Assembly: GCA_963790525.1 (NCBI GenBank)
Contig: CAWBOV010000003.1
Coordinates: forward strand, 496,001 to 560,000
Length of the DNA stretch: 64,000 nucleotides
Direction of reading: 5' to 3'
Source: CAWBOV01 sp963790525
Lineage (GTDB): Bacteria; Actinomycetota; Actinomycetes; Mycobacteriales; Jatrophihabitantaceae
Part shown: positions 41,759 to 51,867 of the stretch, one piece after another
Layout: each line of letters starts with the position of its first letter
How positions within the stretch are numbered: position 1 is the stretch's first letter
Notes under the pieces: generated by a model
The model's input: only the letters and a program-made list of their open reading frames with translations
What the model was told of the DNA's origin: nothing
Database searches by the model: none
Translations under genes and position numbers: made by a program

Positions 41759-43030
41759 TCAGGCCTGGTAGAGCCCTCGCCGGCGCCTGCTGAGTGCGAG
41801 CAGCGTGCCACCCAGGCCGAGCAGCGCGGCGGCCACGCCGAGGAGCGGTCCCGAGTTGCTGCCCGTGTTCGGCAGTTGCTGGGCGGCGGCGCTGGTGGTC
41901 GGCGTCCGGCTCTCCTGCGTCGGCAGGAACGAATTCACCGTCGTCGTGTGCGCCGACGAAGCCGCCGAGGAGTGGGCGGCGGAGGTCTGCGCGGCGGACG
42001 TGGAGGCGGCCGTGGTGGACGGTGCCGTGCTCGTGGGCGCCGTCGAGGTCCGGATCGTGCCGTTGCCGTTACCGCCGGCGGAGAAGCGGATCAGCTTGGC
42101 CGGGATGACCACGGACTTGCTGTTGTTCGTCGTGACGGTCACCGAGTTGGGATAGGTCGTCAGCGTCGGGTCGGTGATCGTGGCCGCGATCGTCACCTGG
42201 ACGATCTCACCGGACGCGACCGCGCCGATGCTGATCACGAACGCCGTCGCGGAGCACGTCACGTGTGCCCGGCTGCCGAGCGGGTGGGTGGCGGTCAGGC
42301 GCCCCTGCGAGTCCGTCGCCTTCGAGGACACGATCCGCAGCGTCGCGCAGTCGAAGGCCTGTCCCGCGCCCACCCCGTCGGTGAAGGTGAGGGAGTCCCA
42401 CGGTCCGCGCGCGGACTCGATGCGCCACTTGCCGGCGTCGGTGAGCGTCGAGGTTCCCTGGTCGACCGGATCGGTCCAGAAGCCGTACTTGCGGGGCTTG
42501 GAGCGGTTGACGCCGGGGCTCGTGCCGATCTGGACGTGGTCGTGGAACGTCTTGCCGCTCCCGATGAACGTGAACTCCTGGTTGGAGCCGAGCGTGATGA
42601 GGTCGGTGTTGAAGAAGGCCCCGAAATGGGCAGTGCCGGTCACGCCGTCGTGGGTGTCGACGAAGTTGCTGACGGTGAACGTGACAACACCGCCGTGCAC
42701 GACGGCGGTGGCGACGACGACGCCGTGCGGGTCGAGCAGGTCGAACCCGTCGGTCATCGCCACCAGCGAGGGCGGCAGCTGCAGGGTGAAGGTGTCACCG
42801 GTGGCCGCGCTCGGCGGGAGCGCGAAGTCGACGTTCACCGTCACCGACCCGTAGGACGGGGCGCTCGTCTCGGTGATGAAGACGTCGGTGATGGAACCCG
42901 GCAGGTTCGCCGCCCGCGCCGGCGTCGGCGAGACGAACGCGAGGTACGCCGCCGTGACGATCAGGATCGCGGCGAGCACGAACGACCAAGTGCGAACGCG
43001 TACGAGTGCAGGCGAGTCCAACGCTGACAC
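41759..43030 (-). CDS. LPXTG-anchored surface protein with adhesin-like domains
   Basis: A 423-residue cell-wall protein. The GTG start at 43030 opens a signal peptide (hydrophobic core WSFVLAAILIVTAAYLAFV). Residues about 45-310 look like MSCRAMM-type Ig-fold adhesin modules (GDTFTLQLPPSLVAM, LTFTDGVGAGQAFDC). A Ser/Thr/Ala-rich stalk spans about 330-385. The tail is a full sortase signal: LPNTG, a hydrophobic helix and RRRRGLYQA. Exposure on the surface by a class E or A sortase is likely; no sortase gene is in the window. Ligand unknown. Confidence 0.85.
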   Translation of the reverse strand: MSALDSPALVRVRTWSFVLAAILIVTAAYLAFVSPTPARAANLPGSITDVFITETSAPSYGSVTVNVDFALPPSAATGDTFTLQLPPSLVAMTDGFDLLDPHGVVVATAVVHGGVVTFTVSNFVDTHDGVTGTAHFGAFFNTDLITLGSNQEFTFIGSGKTFHDHVQIGTSPGVNRSKPRKYGFWTDPVDQGTSTLTDAGKWRIESARGPWDSLTFTDGVGAGQAFDCATLRIVSSKATDSQGRLTATHPLGSRAHVTCSATAFVISIGAVASGEIVQVTIAATITDPTLTTYPNSVTVTTNNSKSVVIPAKLIRFSAGGNGNGTIRTSTAPTSTAPSTTAASTSAAQTSAAHSSAASSAHTTTVNSFLPTQESRTPTTSAAAQQLPNTGSNSGPLLGVAAALLGLGGTLLALSRRRRGLYQA

Positions 43031-43234
43031 AGTGTGTCCCCCGTGAATCCGCCATCCCCATGAAGCGCCTGAGTGCGGAGAAGCCTGGCGTGACAGCTTT
43101 CCGGCGCAAGTGACGTCCTGTCGAGAATCCGACTTGATCAACAACGGTAAACGCCGGACCGCCGAAAGTCGATCATTCAGGCCGGAATGTTGATCATGAG
43201 TTCATCTCGTGACGCAGGTCACATCTACTACAAA

Positions 43235-43276
43235 CGCCCGCCGCGGCCCCTCGATGACGAGGGATCGCGGCGGGCG
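43235..43276 (-). terminator. strong terminator downstream of aceE
   Basis: Eleven-base perfect arms CGCCCGCCGCG and CGCGGCGGGCG, with an inner CCCTCG/CGAGGG stem, lie 23 bases after the aceE stop. The minus-strand transcript ends GCGTTTGTA, giving a short U-rich tail. Confidence 0.75.
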
Positions 43277-43298
43277 CTCGGTAGTGGAGGATCCGCCC

Positions 43299-46060
43299 TC
43301 AGGAGTCGCCACCGATGGTGCCGGCGCCCGCGGCCTGGACGTCCAGCAGCTGGTAACGCTCGACCGCCTCGCGGGGAGCGTCGGGCTTGACCTCGCCGCG
43401 CCGGGCGAGCTCGATCAGGGTGGCGACGACGACCGATTCGGCGTCGACGTGGAAGAACCGGCGCGCCGCGCCGCGGGTGTCGGCGAACCCGAAACCATCC
43501 GTCCCGAGCGAGGTGTAGTCGTTCGGCACCCACCGGGAGATCTGGTCGGGGACGGCCCGCATCCAGTCCGACACCGCCACCACCGGGCCGTTCGTCCCGG
43601 CCAGGGCCGTCGTGACGTAGGGGACGCGTGCGGTGTCCTCGGGGTGGAGCAGGTTGTGCTCCTCGCACTCCACCGCGTCACGGCGCAGCTCGTTCCAGGA
43701 CGTCGCCGACCACACGTCGGCGTCGACGTTCCAGTCCCTGCCCAGCAGCTCCTGGGCCCGGATGATCCACGGCAGGCCGACGCCGGAGGCCACGAGCTGC
43801 GCGCGCGGGCGCCCCTCGACTCCCAGCGCCTCGCTGTAGCGGTAGAGCCCCTTGAGGATCCCGTCGACGTCGACGTTCTCGGGTTCGGCCGGCTGCACGA
43901 TCGGCTCGTTGTAGATCGTGAGGTAGTAGAAGACGTCCTCGCCGACTCCATTGCGGGTCACCCGTCAGCGACGGCCCGTACATCCGGCGCAAGCCGTCCT
44001 TGACGATGTGGGCGATCTCGTAGGAGAAGGCCGGGTCGTAGGCCCGGATCGCGCGGGTTGGTCGAGGCCAGCAGCAGCGAGTGGCCGTCGGCGTGCTGCA
44101 GCCCCTCACCGGTCAGGGTGGTGCGTCCGGCGGTGGCGCCGAGCACGAAGCCCCGGCCCAGCTGGTCGGCGAACTGCCAGAACTGGTCGCCGGTGCGCTG
44201 AAGCCCGAACATCGAGTAGAAGATGTAGAACGGGATCATCGGCTCGGCGTGGGTGGCGTACGCCGTGCCCGCGGCGATCAGCGACGCCGCGGAACCGGCC
44301 TCGCTGATGCCCTCGTGCAGGATCTGCCCGGTCTTGGACTCCTTGTAGGACAGCAGCAGGTCGCGGTCGACGGCCTCGTACTCCTGACCGTGCGGGGAGT
44401 AGATCTTGGCGGTCGGGAAGATGGCGTCCAGCCCGAACGTGCGCGCCTCGTCCGGGATGATCGGGACGAACCGCTTGCCGATGTTCTTGTCCTTCATCAG
44501 GTCCTTGAACAGCCGCACGGTCGCCTGCGTCGTGGCCACCAGGTGCTTGCCCGATCCGGCCCGCAGTTCCGCGTAGGCCTTCTCCTTGGGCAGCTGCAGC
44601 GGCTTGGACCGCACCACCCGCTTGGGCAGATCGCCACCGAGCGCGGCGCGCCGCTCCTTCATGTAGGCGATCTCGTCGGACTTCTCGCCCGGGTGGTAGT
44701 ACGGCGGGAGATCGGCGTCCAGGGCGGCGTCGGTGATCGGCAGGTGCAGCCGGTCGCGGAAGGCCATCAGGTCGGCGTGGGTGAGCTTCTTCATCTGGTG
44801 CGTCGCGTTGCGCCCCTCGAAGCTCTCCAGGGTCCAGCCCTTGATCGTGTGGGCGAGGATCACGGTGGGCTGGCCGACGTGATTACGGGCGGCGGCGAAG
44901 GCGGCGAACACCTTGCGGTAGTCGTGCCCGCCGCGGGAGAGCTTGCGCAGCTCGTCGTCGGAGAGATCCTCGACCATCTTGCGCAGGCGGGGATCGGTGC
45001 CGAAGAAGTGGTCACGGATGTAGGCGCCGGACTCGGTGGTGTAGGTCTGGAACTGCCCGTCGGGCGTGGTGTTCATCTGGTGGACGAGGGCGCCGTCGCC
45101 GTCCCTGGCCAGCAGCGGATCCCAGTCCCTGCCCCAGATCACCTTGATGACGTTCCAGCCGGCACCGCGGAAGTAGGTCTCCAGCTCCTGGATGATCTTG
45201 CCGTTGCCGCGGACCGGGCCGTCCAGGCGCTGCAGGTTGCAGTTGATGACGAACGTGAGGTTGTCCAGCTCCTCGCGCGCAGCCACGCCGATCGCCCCGA
45301 GGGACTCGACCTCGTCCATCTCCCCGTCGCCGAGGAAGGCCCAGACGTGGGAGTTGGAGGTGTCGGTGATCCCGCGGGAGTTGAGGTAGCGGTTGAACCG
45401 GGCCTGGTAGATCGCGCCGATCGGGCCGAGCCCCATGGAGACGGTGGGGAACTCCCAGAACTCCGGCATCAGCCGGGGGTGCGGGTAGGAGGACAGCCCG
45501 TAGGGCGCCCGTGACTGCTCCTGGCGGAAACCGTCGAGCTGGCGTTCGGTCAGGCGCCCCTCGAGGAACGCGCGGGCGTAGATGCCGGGTGCTGCGTGGC
45601 CCTGGAAGTAGACCTGGTCGCCCATGCCGCTGGCGAGGTCCTTGCCACGGAAGAAGTGGTTGAAGCCCACCTCGTAGAGCGACGCCGCGCTGGCGTAGGT
45701 GGCGATGTGCCCGCCGACGCCGACCGTCTTGTTGGCGCGCGAGACCATGATCGCGGCGTTCCAGCGGATATAGGCGCGGATGTGGCGCTCTATCTCCTCA
45801 TCGCCCGGGAACCACGGTTCCCGCTCGGGCGGGATCGAGTTGATGTAGTCGGTGCTGCGCAGCGCCGGAACGCCAACCTGGCGTTCCCGGGCACGCTCGA
45901 GCAGCTTGAGCATGAGGAATCTGGCCCGCTGGCGCCCATCGGCGTCGATGGCTGCGTCGAGCGATTCGATCCATTCACGGGTCTCGTCGGGATCGATGTC
46001 GGGCAGCTGGTTGGGCAGTCCGTCGGTGATGATGCTGAATCGGTCTGTCGTCACCGTCAC
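43299..46060 (-). CDS. aceE: pyruvate dehydrogenase E1 component (homodimeric AceE), two frameshifts
   Basis: An enzyme of about 920 residues that decarboxylates pyruvate with thiamine diphosphate and passes acetyl units to E2. The cofactor motif is FLGDGEMDEVESLGA through NLTFVINCNLQRLDGPVRGN. Other landmarks are VGVGGHIATYASAA, the YEAVDRD region and the C-terminal domain ending TIGGDS. Frameshifts near 44053 (in LLLASTNP) and near 43965 (before GVGEDVFYYLTIYNEP) split the C-terminal third. Homology continues in the next frame each time, so sequence error is likely. GTG at 46060 follows AGGGGAC. It is divergent from the DUF3052 gene. Confidence 0.9.
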
Positions 46061-46286
46061 ATTGTCCCCTGCCGTGCCGACATCCGGAAAGTCGCGGTCG
46101 TTACCGGTGCGTATCGGCCGATCCACGCGTGAGATGTGACGCGAATTCCCGGACCCGGTCGCGAACGCGTCGGAGTCTGTGGTGGACTTATGCCTCGCCG
46201 GGGTGCTGTGGAGCTCCCTGCGCGGGTGACCGCGCCGATCAGGTGGTCACCTCGACCAGTCTCTACAGGGACCAGGAGGTGCGGCA

Positions 46287-46730
46287 GTGAGTTCGACCCC
46301 CGTATCTGGGGATGAAGCCCGGGCTGCCGAGCTGCCTGCCCGTCTGGGCATCAAGGTCGGCATGGTGGTCCAGGAACTCGGATACGACTCTGATTCCGAC
46401 GAGTCCGTGTCCGTCACGATCGAGGAGTTCCTCGGCGAGAACCTCGTCGACGTGGATTCCGACGACGTCGTTGACGTCGTGCTGCTCTGGTTCCGCGAGG
46501 GCGACGGCGATCTGGTCGACACTCTGGTGGATGCCATCACCCCTCTGGCCGACGACGGTGTCGTCTGGCTGCTGACTCCCAAGCGTGGCCGTCCGGGCTA
46601 CGTCCAGCCCTCCGATGTGGCCGAAGCCGCGCCGATCGCCGGGCTGTCCCAGACCTCCATGGCCTCGGTCGGCGCAGACTGGGCGGGCGCACGACTCGTC
46701 GCCCGCCGCTCGCGCCCCGACAAGCGTTAG
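46287..46730 (+). CDS. DUF3052 domain-containing protein
   Basis: A 147-residue acidic protein of the actinobacterial DUF3052 family: LGIKVGMVVQELGYD, a run of acidic residues (DVDSDDVVDVVLLWFREGDGD in part), DDGVVWLLTPKRGRPGYV and ADWAGARLVARR. The GTG start at 46287 follows AGGAGG. The family commonly neighbours aceE and a peroxiredoxin, as here. The function is unknown. Confidence 0.88.
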   Translation: MSSTPVSGDEARAAELPARLGIKVGMVVQELGYDSDSDESVSVTIEEFLGENLVDVDSDDVVDVVLLWFREGDGDLVDTLVDAITPLADDGVVWLLTPKRGRPGYVQPSDVAEAAPIAGLSQTSMASVGADWAGARLVARRSRPDKR

Positions 46731-46744
46731 GACCCGCACCTCAC

Positions 46745-47242
46745 ATGACCTCCGCAGACGTCCTCGCGCCGGCCGCGCCCCTCCCGGTCGGCACCGTGGC
46801 ACCGGACTTCACGCTCAAGGACCAGAACAACGAGGAGGTCACGCTCTCCTCCTTCCGCGGCTCCAAGGCGGTACTCGTGATCTTCTACCCGCTCGCGTTC
46901 ACCGGCATCTGCACCGGCGAGCTGTGCGCGGTCCGCGACGAGAGCGCGACCTTCTTCAGCGACGACGTGCAGACACTGACGATCAGCTGCGACACGTCGT
47001 ACTCGCACAAGATCTTCGACGAGCGTGAGGGCTTCGGGTTCCCGCTGCTGTCGGACTTCTGGCCGCACGGCGCGGTCGCGCAGGCCTACGGCGTGTTCAA
47101 CGCCGAGGCCGGGTTCGCCAACCGCGGCACCTTCCTCGTCGACACCGAGGGCATCATCCGCTTCTCCGAGATGAACGGCCCGGGCCAGGGACGCGACCCG
47201 CAGGGCTGGCGCGACGCGATCGCGCGGACCGTCTCGGCCTAG
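46745..47242 (+). CDS. peroxiredoxin, AhpE-like
   Basis: A 165-residue thiol peroxidase. The peroxidatic Cys is in PLAFTGICTGELC, with the second Cys five residues later, and a conserved Arg lies in the C-terminal half (ANRGTFLVD). The layout matches one-Cys AhpE of mycobacteria, which reduces peroxides and peroxynitrite. The ATG is 15 bases after the DUF3052 stop, so the two are probably co-transcribed. Confidence 0.9.
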   Translation: MTSADVLAPAAPLPVGTVAPDFTLKDQNNEEVTLSSFRGSKAVLVIFYPLAFTGICTGELCAVRDESATFFSDDVQTLTISCDTSYSHKIFDEREGFGFPLLSDFWPHGAVAQAYGVFNAEAGFANRGTFLVDTEGIIRFSEMNGPGQGRDPQGWRDAIARTVSA

Positions 47243-47244
47243 GT

Positions 47245-47271
47245 CCCGGCCCCACCCACCCGGCGGCCGGG
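47245..47271. terminator. hairpin between convergent peroxiredoxin and SURF1 genes
   Basis: Perfect 7-base arms CCCGGCC and GGCCGGG with a 13-base loop begin two bases after the peroxiredoxin stop. Confidence 0.45.
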
Positions 47272-47272
47272 G

Positions 47273-47336
47273 TCCGATCCGTCCGCTCGTGCGCGGTCCG
47301 TTTGCTCGTTCGAGGTCCGTTCGCCCGTCGGAGGTC
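47273..47336. repeat. imperfect tandem repeat of about 20 bases
   Basis: Three to four degenerate units of the form GGTCCGTTYGCYCGTYSGA fill the gap between the peroxiredoxin terminator and the SURF1 stop codon. No function is evident. Confidence 0.4.
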
Positions 47337-47341
47337 CGCGG

Positions 47342-48214
47342 TCACGTCCGGCGGACGGCTCCGTACCGGTCGGCGAGCTTGGCCTCCCGCGCGATCGTCT
47401 CCGGGTTCCTGGCGGGGATCGGCTCGGCCAGGAACTCGTCCAGCGACTCCTTCTCCGTCAGGTCCTCCGGGCGGCGGCTGTCCGCGCGCGCCATGATCAG
47501 CGGCGCTGAGAGCGCGAGAGCGGCGAAGAGGTACCACTGCACGATGTAGGCCAGGTGCTGTGGCTCGACGGCGCCACCGGCCGGGTTGGACAGATCCGGG
47601 TCCGGGATCACCGTCAGCCCCTGCGTCCCGGGCTGGCCGGCGAGCAGTTCGACGAACCCGTCGTAGACCGGAGCGCCGAGCCGGGCGGCCTCGCTGGCAG
47701 CGTTGATGGCACTGATCTGGCCGGGCTGGCGGCCGTACTTGTCGTCGCGGTTCTCCGGCGGCTCGGCCCGGGCGGTGATGGAGACCGTGCCCGCCGGCGG
47801 GGCGGTGACGGTCGGGACGAGGTTGCCGTCGGCGGCGACGAAGCCGCGGTTGACCAGCACGACGTCGCCCTGGCCGTCCTTGAGCGGGGTGAGGATCAGG
47901 TACCCGACCGTGCCGTTGACGGTCCGCTCGCGCACCAGCAGACCGTCGCCGGCCTGGTAGCTGCCGGTGACCGTGACGGTGCGGAACTGCCCCCGGTCGG
48001 CCGCGTGCGTCGCCGACGGGTTCGAGGTCAGCGCCAGGACGTCGGCGACCGGCGCCGCCGCGGCGTGGGCGTTGTGCCGCAACAGGGTGTTCGCGGCGCG
48101 CTTCTCGGCCAGCCGGGCGATCTGCCACGTCCCGGCCGCGATGCAGATCGAGGCGACGACGAGCATGAGGGCGCCGAGGGCGAGATACCGCGTCTGGCGG
48201 AGCTGGTGGAGCAC
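47342..48214 (-). CDS. SURF1 family protein (cytochrome oxidase assembly)
   Basis: A 290-residue membrane protein with the SURF1 arrangement. An N-terminal helix (LALGALMLVVASICIAAGTW) is followed by QIARLAEKRA, a periplasmic domain with VLVNRGFV, and a second helix near the C-terminus (IVQWYLFAALALSAPLIM). SURF1 helps insert haem a into cytochrome c oxidase. A short cytoplasmic tail of about 45 residues follows. Start ATG at 48214. Confidence 0.9.
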   Translation of the reverse strand: MLHQLRQTRYLALGALMLVVASICIAAGTWQIARLAEKRAANTLLRHNAHAAAAPVADVLALTSNPSATHAADRGQFRTVTVTGSYQAGDGLLVRERTVNGTVGYLILTPLKDGQGDVVLVNRGFVAADGNLVPTVTAPPAGTVSITARAEPPENRDDKYGRQPGQISAINAASEAARLGAPVYDGFVELLAGQPGTQGLTVIPDPDLSNPAGGAVEPQHLAYIVQWYLFAALALSAPLIMARADSRRPEDLTEKESLDEFLAEPIPARNPETIAREAKLADRYGAVRRT

Positions 48215-48248
48215 CGTTCGAGGTTACGCGGCGCGGCTGGGAGCCCGC

Positions 48249-48854
48249 TCACGGCGTGAGCAGTTCGGCCGCGGCATCCAGCAGCCACGTCGCCAGGTAG
48301 CCCGCGAACGACGACCGCACCAGCACCGCGAAGGACTGCTCCCCGGGCCGGCCCGGTTCGGCGACGATGATCACGTTGGCGAGGGCGAGCTTGGTCTGGG
48401 CGCACCGGCCCGGGCGGAACTCGCGCGGGTGCAGGTCGAGCGCGCAGCCGTGGGCGAGCACCTCGTCGGCCGCCCGCCCGCTGACGACCAGCGTGGTGCG
48501 CGCGGCGGACACGTCGACCACGCTCACGGGCTCATCGGACGCTCGATCGGTCAGGGCGTCGATCAGCTCGCCGCCGACGGTGTCGTCCGGCTCGGCGAGC
48601 AGCAGCCACTCGTCCGGCCCGAGCCAGACCAGTACGCGCCCGCCCGCCGTGGCGGTCGTGTTCGGTTCGACGGGCAGGGCGGCGCCCACGACCGCTGCCA
48701 CGGCGGCGGCGGCGCTGCCCGCCGGATCCAGGCGCAGCGAGAGCTGGGTGCCGAAGGCGCGCTCGGCGAGGCTGAGCTCGCCGCCGCTGCGCGACCGGAC
48801 GGCGGCGAGTTCCCGCGCGTACCCGGCCAGCGGGCTGAGCCGGGTGTCAGCCAT
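48249..48854 (-). CDS. soxG: sarcosine oxidase gamma subunit
   Basis: A 201-residue GcvT-like subunit of heterotetrameric sarcosine oxidase. Family features include SPLAGYARELAAVRS, VLVWLGPDEWLLLAE and a C-terminal SSFAGYLATWLLDAA. The start at 48854 overlaps the end of soxA (48847). It is the last gene of the minus-strand demethylation operon (dimethylglycine oxidase, soxB, soxD, soxA, soxG). Confidence 0.9.
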   Translation of the reverse strand: MADTRLSPLAGYARELAAVRSRSGGELSLAERAFGTQLSLRLDPAGSAAAAVAAVVGAALPVEPNTTATAGGRVLVWLGPDEWLLLAEPDDTVGGELIDALTDRASDEPVSVVDVSAARTTLVVSGRAADEVLAHGCALDLHPREFRPGRCAQTKLALANVIIVAEPGRPGEQSFAVLVRSSFAGYLATWLLDAAAELLTP

Positions 48855-51551
48855 CGCGGCGCTCTCCTTCCGGGTCGAACAGCACCGGGCCGGTGACCGT
48901 CACCGGAACCAGCTCGGCGCCGACGCTCGCCCAGATCCGGTCGCCGACACGGTCCCGGCCGGCGGACACGAGGGCGAGCGCGAACGTGCGCCCGAGCGCC
49001 GCGCTGCGGTAGCTGGAGGTCACGAAACCGAGCATCGGCACGGGCGGCGCCGGCAGGACATCGACCCCGACCAGTTGCGTGCCCTCGCGCAGCAGGAACT
49101 CCGGGTCCTCGGGCAGCAGGCCGACCAGGTGCTTGCGGTCGGGGCGCTGATTGTCCGGGCGGGCGTGCGAGCGCTTGCCGAGGAAGTCCGGCTTCTTCTT
49201 CGACACCACCCAGCCCATGCCGAGGTCCTGCGGGTGTCACGGTGCCGTCGGTGTCCTGGCCGATGATCGGGTAGCCCTTCTCCGCGCGCAGCACGTGCAT
49301 CGTCTCGGTGCCGTAGGGCGTGATGCCGAACGGCGCGCCGGCCGCGGCGACGGCCTCCCACAGCGCCAGGCCGTCCCACCACGACACGTTGATCTCGTAG
49401 GCCAGTTCGCCGGAGAAGCTGATCCGGCACACGCGAGCGTCCAGGCCGGCCACGGTGGCCTCGCGCCACTGTCATGAAGGCGAAGTCGTCGTTGCCGACG
49501 GCCAGGTCCGGTGCCAGGGCCGCCAGGACCTCGCGGGAGCGCGGCCCGACGAGCGCGACGGTCGCCCATTGCTCGGTGACCGACGTGCAGTGCACCCGCA
49601 GCTGCGGCCACTCCGTCTGCAGCCATTCCTCCATCCAGTCCAGGACGGCGGCGGCGTTGCCGGTGGTCGTCGTGACCAGGAACCGCTCCTCGTCCAGGCG
49701 GATGACCGTCCCGTCGTCGAACACCATCCCGTCCGGGCGGCACATCACCCCGTAGCGGATCGAGCCGACCCGCAACGTGCTGATCAGGTTCGTGTAGAGC
49801 AGATCGAGGAACGCGCCCGCGTCCGGGCCCTGCACGTCGATCTTGCCCAGCGTGGACGCGTCGAGGAAGCCGACACCGTCCCTGGTGGCCGCGCACTCGC
49901 GCAGTACGGCGGCCTCCCTGTCCTCGCCGGGTCCGCGGGTAGTACCAGGGCCGCTTCCACTGGCCGACGTCTTCGAAGACGGCGCCGTGGGCGACGTGCC
50001 AGGAGTGGATGCCGGTGATGCGTATCGGGGTCCAGCAGCGCCCCGCCCGTGCGCCCGGCCAGAGCGGCGAAGCTGACCGGTGTGTAGGGCGCCCGGAAGG
50101 TCGTGGTGCCCAGCTCGGCGATCTGGCGCCCCAGTTCCTGCGCCACGACGCCGGAGGTGAGGATCCCCGACGTCTTGCCCTGGTCGTGCGCCGTGCCCGC
50201 TGTGGTGTAGCGCTTGACGTGCTCGACGGATCGCAGCCCGGCGCCGGTCGCGCGCTGGACGTCGGCCACGGTCACGTCGCGCTGCAGGTCGACGAAGTGC
50301 GCGCTGTAGTCACCGGTCGGCGAGGGCACGACCCACAGCGGTGCCGCGGGATCCAGCCCGTCACCGTTGGCCGCCCCGACGACCTCGACGTCCTGCCGTG
50401 AGCTGTCGGGGACGAACGCGCCGAGTTCGGCCGACCACTGCAGGGTCCCGCCCGACTGGCTGAACAGGTGGACCGCGGGGTTCCAGCCGCCGGACACCAG
50501 GAGCAGGTCGGCCTCGAAGGACACGACCCCGCCGGTCAGCGAGCCGTCGGCCACGGGTGCGACGTCCACCCGTTCCACCGCCTGCGCGCCGCCCACGCCG
50601 ACCACGGCATGCCCGGCCAGGACCGGGATCCCGTCGACCGGCGGGGCGTCGGCCCTCGCGTCGACGATCGCGAGCACCTCGACGCCGCCGTCCTGCAGGT
50701 CCGCGGCGGCCGCGTAGGCGCTGTCGTTGGTGGTGAACACGACGGCCCGCGCACCCGGCAGCACCCCGTAGCGCTGGAGGTACGTGCGGGCCGAGCCGGC
50801 CAGCATCACGCCCGGGCGGTCGTTGTCGGCGAAGGCGATCGTCCGCTCGTGCGCACCGGTGGCGAGGACGACATGGCCGGCGCGGATGCGCCAGAGCCGC
50901 TCGCGCGCGGCCCCGACCGGGGCCGCCGCGCCCAGATGGTTCGTCCGCCGCTCGACGGCGAGCAGGTAGTTGTCGTCGAAGTAGCCGAACACGGTCGTGC
51001 GGGGGAGCAGGGTGACCTCGGCTCCGGTCTCCAGCTCCTCGATCAGGGGGTCCAGCGCGTCCAGTTCCGAGCCGTCGATGAGCGCGGAGCCGCCGAACTC
51101 GGACTGCTCGTCGGCGAGGACGACCCGGGCGCCCTCGCGCGCGGCGTCCAGCGCGGCGCGGCATGCCCGCCGGGCCGCCGCCGACGACGAGCACGTCGCA
51201 GTGCACGTTGACGGAGTCGTAGCGCGCGTGGTCGGCCACGGTGGCCAGGCGCCCCTGCCCCGGTAGCGAGGATCCGACGAAGCCGTCGTAGAGCTCGACC
51301 GTCGTGGCCGTCAGCATCGGCTCGGGGAACGGCGCCTCGACCTGGATGACCGCGCTCGGTTCCTCGCTGCCCGCGGCGACGATCCCCCGTGGGCGGCCGA
51401 GTTTCACACTCGTCGCGACCTGCCGCACCCCGTTGGCCAGCAGCGCGGACGCGACGGTGTCGCCCTCGAAACCCTGGTACGCCGCCCCGTCGAAGACGAA
51501 GGTCACCGGCTCGTCGCGGTCGATCCGCCCGCCCGTCCCCAGCCGAGTCAC
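48847..51551 (-). pseudogene. soxA: sarcosine oxidase alpha subunit, five frameshifts as read
   Basis: Reconstructed length is about 900 residues. Segments in order are the N-terminal 2Fe-2S/ferredoxin-like part (FEGDTVASALLANGV), a dinucleotide motif VLVVGGGPAGM, an NAD/FAD domain (VLATGAHERTIAFADNDRPG), then a C-terminal GcvT/tetrahydrofolate domain (DASTLGKIDVQGPDAGAFL, ISFSGELAYEI, FLGKRS). Breaks occur near 51163, 50028, 49935, 49472 and 49230; homology resumes in a neighbouring frame each time. GTG at 51551 overlaps the soxD stop (GTGA). The enzyme demethylates sarcosine, giving glycine, methylene-THF and peroxide. Errors in the read are likelier than five true mutations. Confidence 0.8.
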
Positions 51552-51840
51552 CGCGCCACCGCGTCGACGGTCGGGCATCGGTGTCGCCGCTCCGGTACAC
51601 CGCGAGGATCTCGTGGGTGACGGTGCTGCGGACGGCGTTGAACCAGCGCCGGCAGCCCGAGGCGTGGCTCCACCTCTCGGCGAAGTGCCCCTTGGGGTTG
51701 GCGCGGAAGAACAGGTAGTGCGCCCACTCGTCGTCGGTGAGCGCCTGCGGGTCCGCGGGGTAGGCCACGTGCGCGGCGCCGCCGTAGTGGAACTCGTCCT
51801 CGTTGCGCGGTCCGCACCACGGGCAGTCGATCAACAGCAT
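51548..51840 (-). CDS. soxD: sarcosine oxidase delta subunit, one frameshift
   Basis: A zinc-binding subunit of about 97 residues. It begins LLIDCPWCGPRNEDEFHYGG, with the later C..W in SGCRRWFN. Reading the frame as given runs far into soxA. A one-base shift near 51580 gives the ending PTVDAVAR and a TGA that overlaps the soxA GTG exactly, matching the coupling seen elsewhere in this operon. ATG at 51840 follows CAGGAGTCCAGA, 27 bases after the soxB stop. Confidence 0.82.
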
Positions 51841-51867
51841 CTGGTCTGGACTCCTGGAGTAGGTGGA

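Noticed and set aside
44081..45514. 477-codon frame antisense to aceE
   Set aside because: Antisense shadow of a clear AceE coding region.
48247..51578. Treating soxA fragments as separate small genes
   Set aside because: Each fragment continues the same subunit in order, in neighbouring frames, with junctions at single-base shifts.
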